Shown here piece after piece: positions 18,823 to 26,285 of a stretch of 64,000 nt of DNA. Both the position numbers and the translations under genes were made by a program. Under the pieces are notes generated by a model. It was not told where the DNA came from and searched no databases. It saw only the letters and a program-made list of their open reading frames with translations. Origin of the DNA: Aliishimia sp045106335. GTDB lineage: Bacteria > Pseudomonadota > Alphaproteobacteria > Rhodobacterales > Rhodobacteraceae. Location: NCBI GenBank assembly GCA_045106335.1, contig JBGCEM010000043.1, positions 3,946 to 67,945 on the forward strand, read 5' to 3'. Numbering within the stretch: the stretch's first letter is position 1; each line of letters opens with the position of its first letter.

Positions 18823-19749
18823 TTATTTAAGTTGGCGACGAAACAACCGGACAAGCCCGCCCCATTGGCTCAGACAAACCCCCGCCAAAATCAACGTCAA
18901 TGCGATCATAAGACTGCCGGGCAAGGGCTCGTTCAGCAGCCAAGCGCCCAGCAAAACGGACCAAATCGGAACTTGGTAATTGGTCAAAGACATAAACACA
19001 GGCCCGGCTGACCGCACGACCAACACCCGCAGCAAGTTCGCCGCCGCCGTGGGAACAAGCCCTAAAAAGGCAATTACCACAAGCGTTTGCATATCAGGCA
19101 GCGGGGGCGGGCCTTCTTGAAGGACCGCTATCCCCACAACAATGGGGGCCGCGATGATAAGCAACACAGTCGACAACCCCACAGGATCCACTTTGGGCAA
19201 ACGCCGCATCATCACTGAACTGGCCCCATAACAGCCCGCCGCCGCAAGGCAGGCCAAGCGCCCAGCCCATTCTAATTCGGACCCGCTGGTGTCAAAAGCC
19301 TGGCCGCCGATCAAAAGGCATACGCCGATGAAACCGATTAAGAATCCGATGGTGCGGCGCAGGGTCATTGCCTCGCCTGGGATCAGAAAATGCGCCATTG
19401 GGACCACAATCAATGTAACCGCCGCCATCGACACGCCCGCAAAGCCGCTGGTGACATATTGTTGCCCCCAAGCCAGCAACATGAAAGGTAAAGCGCTGGA
19501 CAACAGCCCGATCACGATAACTGCGCGCCAAATTTGTGCCGTCACGGGGCCTTCAAACAAAACCCGACAGCGCAACTGCCAAATAGGGATCATCAAAATC
19601 GTGGCAAAAGAAATGCGCAGGGCGGCCAACCAATAGGGCGTGATCCCGCGCAGCGCGATTTCGGTCACCATAAAGGTCGCACCCCAGGTCACACCCAAGA
19701 TCGCAATCATCGCCCAACTGCGCCAGGTGATCTCAAGGGTTTGCGTCAT
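18823..19749 (-). CDS. DMT-family (EamA) transporter
   Basis: 308-residue inner-membrane protein with ten hydrophobic segments arranged as two EamA repeats. The first begins AMIAILGVTWGATFMVTEIAL and the second around AGRLACLAAAGCYGASSVM. Such proteins export amino acids or other small metabolites; the substrate cannot be told from sequence. The start at 19749 (MTQTLEITWRSW) has AAGG upstream; a longer form adds 24 unlike residues. It lies downstream of ilvC on the same strand, but the ilvC terminator separates them. Confidence 0.88.
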   Translation of the reverse strand: MTQTLEITWRSWAMIAILGVTWGATFMVTEIALRGITPYWLAALRISFATILMIPIWQLRCRVLFEGPVTAQIWRAVIVIGLLSSALPFMLLAWGQQYVTSGFAGVSMAAVTLIVVPMAHFLIPGEAMTLRRTIGFLIGFIGVCLLIGGQAFDTSGSELEWAGRLACLAAAGCYGASSVMMRRLPKVDPVGLSTVLLIIAAPIVVGIAVLQEGPPPLPDMQTLVVIAFLGLVPTAAANLLRVLVVRSAGPVFMSLTNYQVPIWSVLLGAWLLNEPLPGSLMIALTLILAGVCLSQWGGLVRLFRRQLK

Positions 19750-20095
19750 GCTGTGCCTTGTTAGCTGTGGGGGCTTCAGCGCGATGCCCGTCTTTTGGCC
19801 AGACTTCAAGAATGACTGCAATCACCTGATGTCCTCGTGCGGTGTTTGGCTGTATTTGGACTTTGCGCATAGTGAATTTGTCGACCCGCGCAAGCGGATA
19901 GTGCAGGCCGGGCTGTGTGTCGTTGAAAGACCTGTTGGCAAAGCTAATACGCCCAACATCACTTAGACTGATGAACGATCGCACCGGGCCAGTTGCAAAT
20001 GTGACAAGGTTTGTCTTTAAGCGATCATCATCCTGGGCGCTTTCGCCCGTATCGGCCACAGTGCTCAAATACAATGCAGGCCGAACCACACCCAT
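19733..20095 (-). CDS. doubtful small hypothetical ORF after ilvC
   Basis: Open frame of 120 codons from an ATG at 20095 in the 425-bp gap between ilvC and the DMT gene. It overlaps the DMT start by 17 bp. The C-terminal half (HYPLARVDKFTMRKVQIQPN, VIAVILEVWPKDGH) reads like protein, but there is no ribosome binding site and I recognise no family. The longer form starting at 20170 is ruled out because it would read through the ilvC terminator. Apart from this ORF I see nothing in the gap. Confidence 0.25.
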   Translation of the reverse strand: MGVVRPALYLSTVADTGESAQDDDRLKTNLVTFATGPVRSFISLSDVGRISFANRSFNDTQPGLHYPLARVDKFTMRKVQIQPNTARGHQVIAVILEVWPKDGHRAEAPTANKAQHDANP

Positions 20096-20134
20096 CGCTG
20101 CACACACTTTTGGACGCGCAAGCAGATTTCTTGG

Positions 20135-20166
20135 CAAAAAAGCGGCCCCCAAATATGGGACCGCTT
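20135..20166 (-). terminator. rho-independent terminator of ilvC
   Basis: On the minus strand, AAGCGG-TCCC and GGGG-GCCGCTT pair around an ATATTT loop (arms at 20161-20166 and 20140-20145 plus inner pairs) and are followed by a T-run (20135-20141). It begins 9 nt after the ilvC stop. Confidence 0.88.
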
Positions 20167-20174
20167 TCAAAGGC

Positions 20175-21197
20175 TTAGTTCTTGGCTTTGTCGACCATTT
20201 TGCCAGCAGAGATCCAAGGCATCATCGCGCGAAGCTTTTCGCCGACTTCTTCGATCTGGTGGGCGTCGTTCATGCGGCGCGTGCCTTTAAAGAAGGGCTG
20301 GCCTACCTGGTTTTCGGACATGAAGTCACGCACGAATTTACCTGTCTGGATGTCGGTCAGGATGGCTTTCATCTCTTTCTTGGTCTGCTCGTAGGGCAGA
20401 ACGCGCGGGCCAGAGACATACTCGCCATATTCAGCTGTGTTCGAGATCGAGTAGTTCATGTTGGCGATGCCGCCTTCATAGATCAGATCCACGATCAACT
20501 TCACTTCGTGTAGGCATTCGAAATAGGCCATCTCGGGCGCGTATCCGGCTTCGACCAAAGTTTCAAAGCCCATACGGATCAGCTCAACCAAGCCACCGCA
20601 CAGCACGGCCTGTTCGCCGAACAGGTCGGTTTCGCATTCTTCACGGAAGTTGGTTTCAATAATACCAGAACGCCCGCCACCGATGGCCGAGCAATAGGAC
20701 AGGCCGATTTCCAGCGCTTTGCCAGAGGCGTCGTTGTTCACAGCCACAAGGCAGGGCACGCCGCCACCTTTTGTATATTCGCCGCGCACTGTGTGGCCGG
20801 GGCCTTTGGGGGCCATCATGATGACGTCGACAGTGTCTTTGGGCTCGATCAGACCGAAATGCACATTCAGACCGTGGGCAAAGGCCATGGCCGCGCCGTC
20901 TTTCAGATTGTCGTGGACGTATTTCTTGTATGTTTCGGCCTGCAGTTCGTCGGGCATTGTGAACATGATCAGGTCACACCAGGCCGCGGCTTCGGCGATG
21001 CCCATGACCTTCAGACCTTCGCCTTCGGCTTTAGCGGCTGAGGCAGAGCCTTCGCGCAGGGCAACGACGACGTTCTTCGCGCCACTGTCGCGCAGGTTCA
21101 ACGCATGAGCGTGACCTTGTGAGCCATAGCCCAAAATCGCCACTTTCATGTCTTTAATCATGTTCACATCGCAATCGCGATCGTAATAGACGCGCAT
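20175..21197 (-). CDS. ilvC: ketol-acid reductoisomerase
   Basis: Second common step of valine, leucine and isoleucine synthesis; NADPH- and Mg-dependent. 340 residues, class I (short) form. The Rossmann motif is ILGYGSQGHAHALNLRDSG. Metal ligands lie in ETNFREECETDLFGEQAVLCGG and in ECLHEVKLIVDL. The start MRVYYDRDCD is typical and has GAGGGA upstream. Expression is probably controlled from the 135-bp region shared with the divergent Lrp/AsnC pair, and it ends at a clear terminator. Confidence 0.97.
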   Translation of the reverse strand: MRVYYDRDCDVNMIKDMKVAILGYGSQGHAHALNLRDSGAKNVVVALREGSASAAKAEGEGLKVMGIAEAAAWCDLIMFTMPDELQAETYKKYVHDNLKDGAAMAFAHGLNVHFGLIEPKDTVDVIMMAPKGPGHTVRGEYTKGGGVPCLVAVNNDASGKALEIGLSYCSAIGGGRSGIIETNFREECETDLFGEQAVLCGGLVELIRMGFETLVEAGYAPEMAYFECLHEVKLIVDLIYEGGIANMNYSISNTAEYGEYVSGPRVLPYEQTKKEMKAILTDIQTGKFVRDFMSENQVGQPFFKGTRRMNDAHQIEEVGEKLRAMMPWISAGKMVDKAKN

Positions 21198-21332
21198 AGT
21201 CTGTCCCTCTGTCTTGGTTGAATTCTGGCTCTGTTTACCTTCAATTGCGCTTGTGGTCAGCGTTGCATTTTGAGTTTATTTTGCTAAGTGAAGTAGAAAG
21301 TATTCTTAATTTGCTCATTTAGTGGAAAAATC
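21198..21332. promoter_or_regulatory. divergent promoter region, ilvC and Lrp pair
   Basis: 135-bp AT-rich spacer between divergent ilvC and the first Lrp gene. Two related blocks, TTTATTTTGCTAA (21275-21287) and CTTAATTTGCTCA (21305-21317), have their TTGCT cores exactly 30 bp apart (21281 and 21311), about three helical turns. The blocks resemble Lrp-type A/T-rich half sites. That they bind the divergent regulators is inference. Confidence 0.45.
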
Positions 21333-21788
21333 ATGCTTGATGACGTGGATCGGCGCATTCTGCGTCAGTGGCAGGCGGCGCCCTCGCTGAGCCCGGCGGA
21401 ACTGGCGGATCGGGCCGGGGTTTCCGGCGCGCAAGTTTCGCGGCGGCTGGCGCGTTTGCAGGATCAGGGGGTTATTGAGGCGGTTGCCTGGGATGTCGGC
21501 TGGGTCGCTTTGGGATATTCGGTACAGGTATCTTTGCGGGTCACTTTGGACAAAACAGCACCGCGCGCGTTTGATGAATTTATCGCAGCGGCACAAAAAA
21601 TCCCGGAAGTTTTGGAAATCCAGACGTTCTTGGGTCGCGTTGATGTGCGGTTGAATTTGATTGCGCGGGATATGGCGGATTACCAAATGATTTACCGCGA
21701 CCGTGTTCTGACCTTGCCGCATCTTGCGGATATTGAGGCGCTGATGCAGGTGGCGCGGATCAAGTCGGATGAAACGGTGCCTTTGTGA
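21333..21788 (+). CDS. Lrp/AsnC family regulator, first of a pair
   Basis: 151 residues: an N-terminal winged HTH (DDVDRRILRQWQAAPSLSPAELADRAGVSGAQVSRRLARLQDQGVI) and a C-terminal RAM/AsnC effector domain (EVLEIQTFLGRVDVRLNLIARDMADY). Lrp proteins sense amino acids and often control the adjacent divergent gene, here ilvC. The 3' end overlaps the next regulator by 4 bp, so the two are probably translated together and may form hetero-oligomers. The siroheme decarboxylases (AhbA/B, NirDL type) are also paired Lrp-like proteins, but no haem genes are nearby. Confidence 0.9.
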   Translation: MLDDVDRRILRQWQAAPSLSPAELADRAGVSGAQVSRRLARLQDQGVIEAVAWDVGWVALGYSVQVSLRVTLDKTAPRAFDEFIAAAQKIPEVLEIQTFLGRVDVRLNLIARDMADYQMIYRDRVLTLPHLADIEALMQVARIKSDETVPL

Positions 21789-22240
21789 TTGATTTGGATG
21801 CCATAGACCGGGCGCTGGTGTTGGATTTGTCACGCAATGCGGCGCAAAGTGCGGGGGCGTTGGGGCGCAAGCATGGTTTGTCACAGCCGGCAACGTGGCG
21901 TCGGATCAAACGGCTGCAAGAGGCGGGGGTTTTGAAATCCAAGCAGCTGCGTTTGAATGCGACGAAACTTGGATTTGGGGTGACGGTGTTCTTGGGGGTT
22001 AAGCTGGCTACGAAAGGGCGGGTCAGTCTGGAAGATTTCGAACGTGCCGTGGCCGCGATTCCTGAGGTGCAAACAATAGAGCATGTCTTGGGATTATATG
22101 ACTACCGCTTGCGGGTGGTTGCGCGCGATTTGCCAGATTTTGAGAGGGTATTGCGCCGTCGGATTATGACTTTGCCGGGGGCGGGCGAAGTCGAGGCGAA
22201 TGTGTTGCTGTCGGAGATACGGTTGCCGGGGCCGTTGTGA
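21785..22240 (+). CDS. Lrp/AsnC family regulator, second of a pair
   Basis: 151 residues from a GTG at 21785 that overlaps the stop of the first regulator (TGA 21786-21788). HTH: DAIDRALVLDLSRNAAQSAGALGRKHGLSQPATWRRIKRLQEAGVL. C-terminal RAM domain: EVQTIEHVLGLYDYRLRVVARDLPDF. It is clearly related to its neighbour but diverged, so this is an old duplication. Ligand and targets are unknown; the shared ilvC promoter is the likely site of action. Confidence 0.9.
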   Translation: MIDLDAIDRALVLDLSRNAAQSAGALGRKHGLSQPATWRRIKRLQEAGVLKSKQLRLNATKLGFGVTVFLGVKLATKGRVSLEDFERAVAAIPEVQTIEHVLGLYDYRLRVVARDLPDFERVLRRRIMTLPGAGEVEANVLLSEIRLPGPL

Positions 22241-22334
22241 TACCTTTTTGACGATCAATGACGCTATCTAGAACGCAAGTTTCCGATAGCTTCCTTAGGC
22301 GCTTAAAGAAACTGCAACTTGGGCTCAGATACAT

Positions 22335-22350
22335 CTTTTGTATACAGAAG
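22335..22350. promoter_or_regulatory. operator-like palindrome before the aminotransferase gene
   Basis: CTTTTGTATACAGAAG is a 16-bp near-perfect palindrome (one mismatched pair) centred on TGTATACA, 62 bp before the aminotransferase ATG. Cores of this kind are bound by GntR/FadR-type and other dimeric regulators. A GntR gene lies 3 kb away, but no link is shown. Confidence 0.45.
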
Positions 22351-22412
22351 TAGACTTTGCGATCCGACACTCTGCGCTGTAAGGCGGGTGCATTGTTTGT
22401 AGGAGACTGTCG

Positions 22413-23540
22413 ATGGCTGCGTTGCTTGATCATATTGATCCGGACGGATTGGAAGAATTTTCTGTTGTGTTCACGGATCGGTCGTTGAACAGCATGAGCG
22501 CTCAGTTTCAAGGCGTGATGCGGGATATTCACGGGATGCTGTGCGACGTCTACCATGCGGATGGCGCTGTGATTGTCCCGGGGGGTGGCACATTCGGGAT
22601 GGAGGCTGTGGCCCGCCAATTTGCGCGTGACGCCAATGTCATGGTGGTGCGTAATGGTTGGTTTTCCTATCGGTGGAGCCAGATTATCGAAAGTGGTGAT
22701 CTGACGAAATCCACGCAGGTCTTGAAGGCGCGCCAAACGGGCAACGCGACGACTTCGGCTTTTGCGCCGTGTCCGATTGAGGAAGTTGTGCAGACCATCA
22801 AGGACACCAAACCTGATGTGGTGTTCGCGCCGCATGTGGAAACCTCGGCGGGGGTGATTTTGCCGGACTCTTACATCGCGGCGATGGCTGACGCGGCGCA
22901 TAGTGTTGGGGCTTTGGTTGTTTTAGATTGTATCGCTTCGGGCTGTGCGTGGGTTGATATGCGCAAGCTGGGTGTGGATGTTTTGATTTCTGCGCCGCAA
23001 AAAGGCTGGAGCGCGTCGCCCTGTGCTGGTTTGGTTATGCTGTCGAAACGTGGTTTGGCCCGGTTGGGTGAGACGACATCAGACAGTTTTGCCGTTGATT
23101 TGGGCAAATGGCGCGCGATCATGCAGGCGTATTTGGATGGCGGCCATGCCTATCATGCGACGATGCCAACGGATGCCTTGAAGGATTTTCGCGACACGAT
23201 GCTGGAGACCAAAGAGTTTGGTTTTGACAAGCTTGAAGCCGCACAGTGGGCTTTGGGCCAGGGTGTGCGCGATATGTTGGCGGCTAAGGGCGTTGTGTCT
23301 GTGGCCGCGGATGGGTTTGGCGCACCCGGTGTCGTTGTGAGTTACACGGGCGATCCCGATATCCAAACAGGCAAACGGTTTGCGGCAGAAGGTATGCAAA
23401 TTGCAGCTGGGGTTCCGCTGCAATGTGATGAACCAAGTGATTTCCGAACGTTTCGCATCGGCTTGTTTGGCTTGGATAAATTGTACGACGTAGAGGCAAC
23501 GCTTGCGCGCTTGGATCGTGTTGTAAGCAAAGTATTGTGA
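22413..23540 (+). CDS. class V PLP aminotransferase (alanine/serine-glyoxylate type)
   Basis: 375 residues, fold type I. The PLP-phosphate loop is VPGGGTFGMEAVARQFA. The Asp that pairs with the pyridine nitrogen is in VVLDCIASGCAWVDM, and the Schiff-base Lys is in ISAPQKGWSASPCAGLV. C-terminal Arg-containing FRTFRIGLFGL fits carboxylate binding. Substrates are probably alanine or serine with glyoxylate or pyruvate; 2-aminoethylphosphonate aminotransferase is an alternative. A GGAG-type ribosome binding site (AGGAGAC) precedes the ATG. It stands alone, with an operator-like palindrome upstream. Confidence 0.85.
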   Translation: MAALLDHIDPDGLEEFSVVFTDRSLNSMSAQFQGVMRDIHGMLCDVYHADGAVIVPGGGTFGMEAVARQFARDANVMVVRNGWFSYRWSQIIESGDLTKSTQVLKARQTGNATTSAFAPCPIEEVVQTIKDTKPDVVFAPHVETSAGVILPDSYIAAMADAAHSVGALVVLDCIASGCAWVDMRKLGVDVLISAPQKGWSASPCAGLVMLSKRGLARLGETTSDSFAVDLGKWRAIMQAYLDGGHAYHATMPTDALKDFRDTMLETKEFGFDKLEAAQWALGQGVRDMLAAKGVVSVAADGFGAPGVVVSYTGDPDIQTGKRFAAEGMQIAAGVPLQCDEPSDFRTFRIGLFGLDKLYDVEATLARLDRVVSKVL

Positions 23541-23591
23541 CTGTGGGTTGCGCGTATAAGCGCAGCTTTGGCGCGGCAGATTGGGTCGCGC

Positions 23592-24791
23592 TTAACGCAC
23601 GCCAAGCCCAAGCTGCATAAGCGTTTTGCGCACAGGTGTTAGCCCGTAGATTGCTTTAAGCCCTGCTGCGCGTGCATCGCGCAGAGGCTGTGCGCTGGCT
23701 TGGCTGGCGCGGTTAAGCAGGTCAATGCCTTGAACGCGCAAAGAAATGTCCAGATGGCGGGCTTTTTCATATGCGTCAAGCATGTTGGCCGTGCCAAGAT
23801 CCTGCGGGGAATTCTGGGCCAGTTCCAGCAAGGTCCTCAGATCGCGAAGCGACATATTCAGCCCTTGTGCGCCGATTGGAGGCAGGACATGGGCGGCTTC
23901 AGCCATCAAGGCGATACGTTCGCCGGTCAAACGTGCAGCTTTCTGCGAAATAATCGGCCAAATTGTGCGGCGGGTTGCCAATGTAAGGGGCCCGTAGAGC
24001 GCACAACTGCGCATTGTCATTTTGTCTTGGAACGCCACGGAGTCCATCTCGTAAAGGGCTTGTGCTGTCGGTCCGTCTTCCATCCAAACAATGGCGGATG
24101 AGGGGTTGCCTTCAAAGTCAGGCAGCGGGACCAAAGTGAATGGTCCCCCAGATCTGTGGATCTCGGTCGATACGTTTTCATGTGGGACCGGATGAGTCAC
24201 TGCGAAAGCCAGGGCTTTTTGTCCGTAGCGTTTTGTTTGCACAGGGATATTTGCGGTTTTGCGCATTGGTGAGTTACGCCCATCGGCCGCAATCACCAAT
24301 TTGCAATTGGCTTTGGTTCCATCGCTGAAGCGGACGCGCGCGGAATTGGTGCGGGTGAACAGGCCAGTGGCTGCGACGCCCAACCGCAAATCGACATTTG
24401 GCAAAGCACGAAGCCGCCCCAACAATTCACGGCGCAAGACCCAATTGGGGAAATTCCAGCCAAAGGGTAGCTCGGACACATCACTGGCTTTAAAATCTTG
24501 GGTCACGCGCGCCTGGGGTTCCGGCCCGCCCGCATCGACAATGCGCATGGTTTCCAATGGCATGCCATGCGGTTCTAGCAGCGGCCAGACACCGGCTGTC
24601 GTCAAAATCTCGCGGGCGGGTTGCAACAGGGCCGTACTGCGCAAATCAGATCCGTCCGCATCGCGTTGCGTCACAGGGATTGCGGGATCAACGCATAACA
24701 CGTCAAACCCTGCAGTTCCGAAGCCAGCCGCGGCAGATAACCCAGCGATCCCGCCGCCAGAGATGATGATATCAAACGTGTCTTTGCTCAT
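23592..24791 (-). CDS. UbiH/UbiF-family FAD monooxygenase
   Basis: 399-residue flavoprotein hydroxylase, probably of ubiquinone ring hydroxylation. The FAD motif GGGIAGLSAA is at the N-terminus, the DG motif (VIAADGRNSPMR) is central, and the second FAD motif (IALMAEAAHVLPPIGAQGLNMSLRDL) is in the C-terminal third, all typical of UbiH/COQ6. Rhodobacteraceae have several paralogues, so the exact ring position cannot be assigned. It is downstream of the 5'-nucleotidase gene on the same strand, with a gap of 48 bp. Confidence 0.88.
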   Translation of the reverse strand: MSKDTFDIIISGGGIAGLSAAAGFGTAGFDVLCVDPAIPVTQRDADGSDLRSTALLQPAREILTTAGVWPLLEPHGMPLETMRIVDAGGPEPQARVTQDFKASDVSELPFGWNFPNWVLRRELLGRLRALPNVDLRLGVAATGLFTRTNSARVRFSDGTKANCKLVIAADGRNSPMRKTANIPVQTKRYGQKALAFAVTHPVPHENVSTEIHRSGGPFTLVPLPDFEGNPSSAIVWMEDGPTAQALYEMDSVAFQDKMTMRSCALYGPLTLATRRTIWPIISQKAARLTGERIALMAEAAHVLPPIGAQGLNMSLRDLRTLLELAQNSPQDLGTANMLDAYEKARHLDISLRVQGIDLLNRASQASAQPLRDARAAGLKAIYGLTPVRKTLMQLGLGVR

Positions 24792-24839
24792 ATCTAGGAA
24801 ATTAGGTGGGCACCCCTGCGTTGACCAAGCGGCATCCTG

Positions 24840-25490
24840 TCACGCATTCAAAATGTGACCCAAAAAACCTGTAAGATCCGAGGTGTGATGTTGAATATGG
24901 GTTTGCGGGTCTACGGTTTCGGCGACGTGGATGGTCCGCATGCCAAGGTCAAAAGGAACGCGCAAATTGCGGGGGTCGTCTTCGAACATCGCTGCAGTGC
25001 TGGGGCTAAGCCCGTCTGTGCTAAAGACTTTTTGGAAAGCTCCGGCCTCGGGTTTGGGCAGGTAATCGGCATGCTCGACCCCGTAAACCGCATCAAACAG
25101 CCCCGACAGACCCCGCGCCGCCAGAACATTTTCCGCATAAGGCGCACATCCATTGGTATAAACGATGCATCGTCCGGGCAAGGCTTTGATATGGTTGGCC
25201 AGCTGCGGGTCTGGCGAAAGCACACTGAAATCAATAGCGTGCACGTCTTCCAAATACGGTTCCGGATCCACATCATGTTCCCGCATCAATCCGGCCAACG
25301 TCGTCCCATGGGTGCGCCAGTACTGCGCGCGCAGCTGATCAGCACGGGCGGCATCGACGTTTAGCGCTTGCATCACATATTTGATCATGCGGACCTCGAT
25401 TTGGTCAAATAGGCGCATATGTGGCGGATAAAGCGTGTTGTCGAGGTCAAAGACCCATGTGCTCACAGTTGAAAAATCAGGATGTTGCAT
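24840..25490 (-). CDS. HAD-family pyrimidine 5'-nucleotidase
   Basis: 216 residues. HAD motif I is FDLDNTLYP (nucleophile and acid Asp), motif II YTNGCAPYAENVL, motif III lysine near YLPKPEAGAFQKV, and motif IV MFEDDPRNL. It is similar to yeast SDT1/PHM8-like and bacterial pyrimidine 5'-nucleotidases, which dephosphorylate UMP or CMP. The start at 25490 (MQHPDFSTVSTW) fits the family. There is no good ribosome binding site: CCTCCT, the complement of one, precedes it. It is divergent from the GntR gene. Confidence 0.87.
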   Translation of the reverse strand: MQHPDFSTVSTWVFDLDNTLYPPHMRLFDQIEVRMIKYVMQALNVDAARADQLRAQYWRTHGTTLAGLMREHDVDPEPYLEDVHAIDFSVLSPDPQLANHIKALPGRCIVYTNGCAPYAENVLAARGLSGLFDAVYGVEHADYLPKPEAGAFQKVFSTDGLSPSTAAMFEDDPRNLRVPFDLGMRTIHVAETVDPQTHIQHHTSDLTGFLGHILNA

Positions 25491-25592
25491 AGGAGGGATG
25501 TAGATGTCGCGGGGCCCGATGGAAAGGGCAGATCGGGGGTTTTGGGAATGCGTCTGGGGACTTGTGTCAGGTTTGAAAGACAATATGGTAGG

Positions 25593-25618
25593 TGTCAGGT
25601 AAACTGGACATACTGACA
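25593..25618. promoter_or_regulatory. inverted repeat before the GntR gene
   Basis: TGTCAG (25593-25598) and CTGACA (25613-25618) form an inverted repeat with a 14-bp spacer ending just ahead of the GntR ribosome binding site. A further TGTCAGGT lies at about 25565. This is a candidate autoregulatory operator; function is inference. Confidence 0.3.
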
Positions 25619-25629
25619 AAGGACGACCT

Positions 25630-26283
25630 GTGACGATGATGAAGCCCGCGCCCACAGATGCATATTCAATGATTCTGGCGGCGATTGACGAAGGGATGTA
25701 TAAGCCCGGGGATCGTTTGGTCGAAAGCGAGCTGGCGGACCGGTTTGGTGTGTCGCGCACGCCGATCCGCGAGGCCTTGCAACGCTTGGAAACGCAATCG
25801 CTTTTGGCCCGAGACGGGCGCAGCTTGATCGTCGCATCTTTGGATCACAACCAGATGGCTGAATTGTACATCGTGCGGCGCGAGCTGGAAGGGTTGGCGG
25901 CGTCTTTAGCGGCCAAACACGCCACCCCGGAAGAGGTAGAATTGCTGCGCGATATGGTCACGGCCGATATGCAATTATTGAATGATCCTGCGGCCCTATC
26001 CCGCGCAAACAGACGATTTCATCAGCAAATTCATCTGGCCTCACACAATCGGTATCTGGTACAACAGCTAGATCTTGTTCACCGCACGATGGCCTTGATG
26101 GCGACCACATCTCTGGCCGCAGACGGACGCAGTCAAATTGCGATGAATGAACATGACGCGATTGTTTCGGCGATCGAGGCCAAGGACGAGGCCACAGCAG
26201 GCGCGGCTTTGCGCGACCATATCTCGGTGGCGTTCATGACGCGGTTGAAACAAGATGCCGAGATGCGCCGCGAAGAGGCGTAG
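25630..26283 (+). CDS. GntR-family regulator (FadR/FCD subfamily)
   Basis: 217 residues. N-terminal winged HTH (GMYKPGDRLVESELADRFGVSRTPIREALQRLE) and C-terminal all-helical FCD effector domain with the His/Asp-type metal pocket residues expected around NRRFHQQIHLASHN and DHISVAF. The start is GTG 25630, with AAGGA seven bases upstream; ATGs at 25636 or 25639 are possible. No catabolic genes lie directly next to it, so the regulon is unknown. It converges with the glycosyltransferase gene, with a 2-bp gap. Confidence 0.9.
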   Translation: MTMMKPAPTDAYSMILAAIDEGMYKPGDRLVESELADRFGVSRTPIREALQRLETQSLLARDGRSLIVASLDHNQMAELYIVRRELEGLAASLAAKHATPEEVELLRDMVTADMQLLNDPAALSRANRRFHQQIHLASHNRYLVQQLDLVHRTMALMATTSLAADGRSQIAMNEHDAIVSAIEAKDEATAGAALRDHISVAFMTRLKQDAEMRREEA

Positions 26284-26285
26284 GT

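Noticed and set aside
19917..20513. 198-codon plus-strand ORF
   Set aside because: Most of it is antisense to ilvC and crosses the ilvC terminator; no family similarity.
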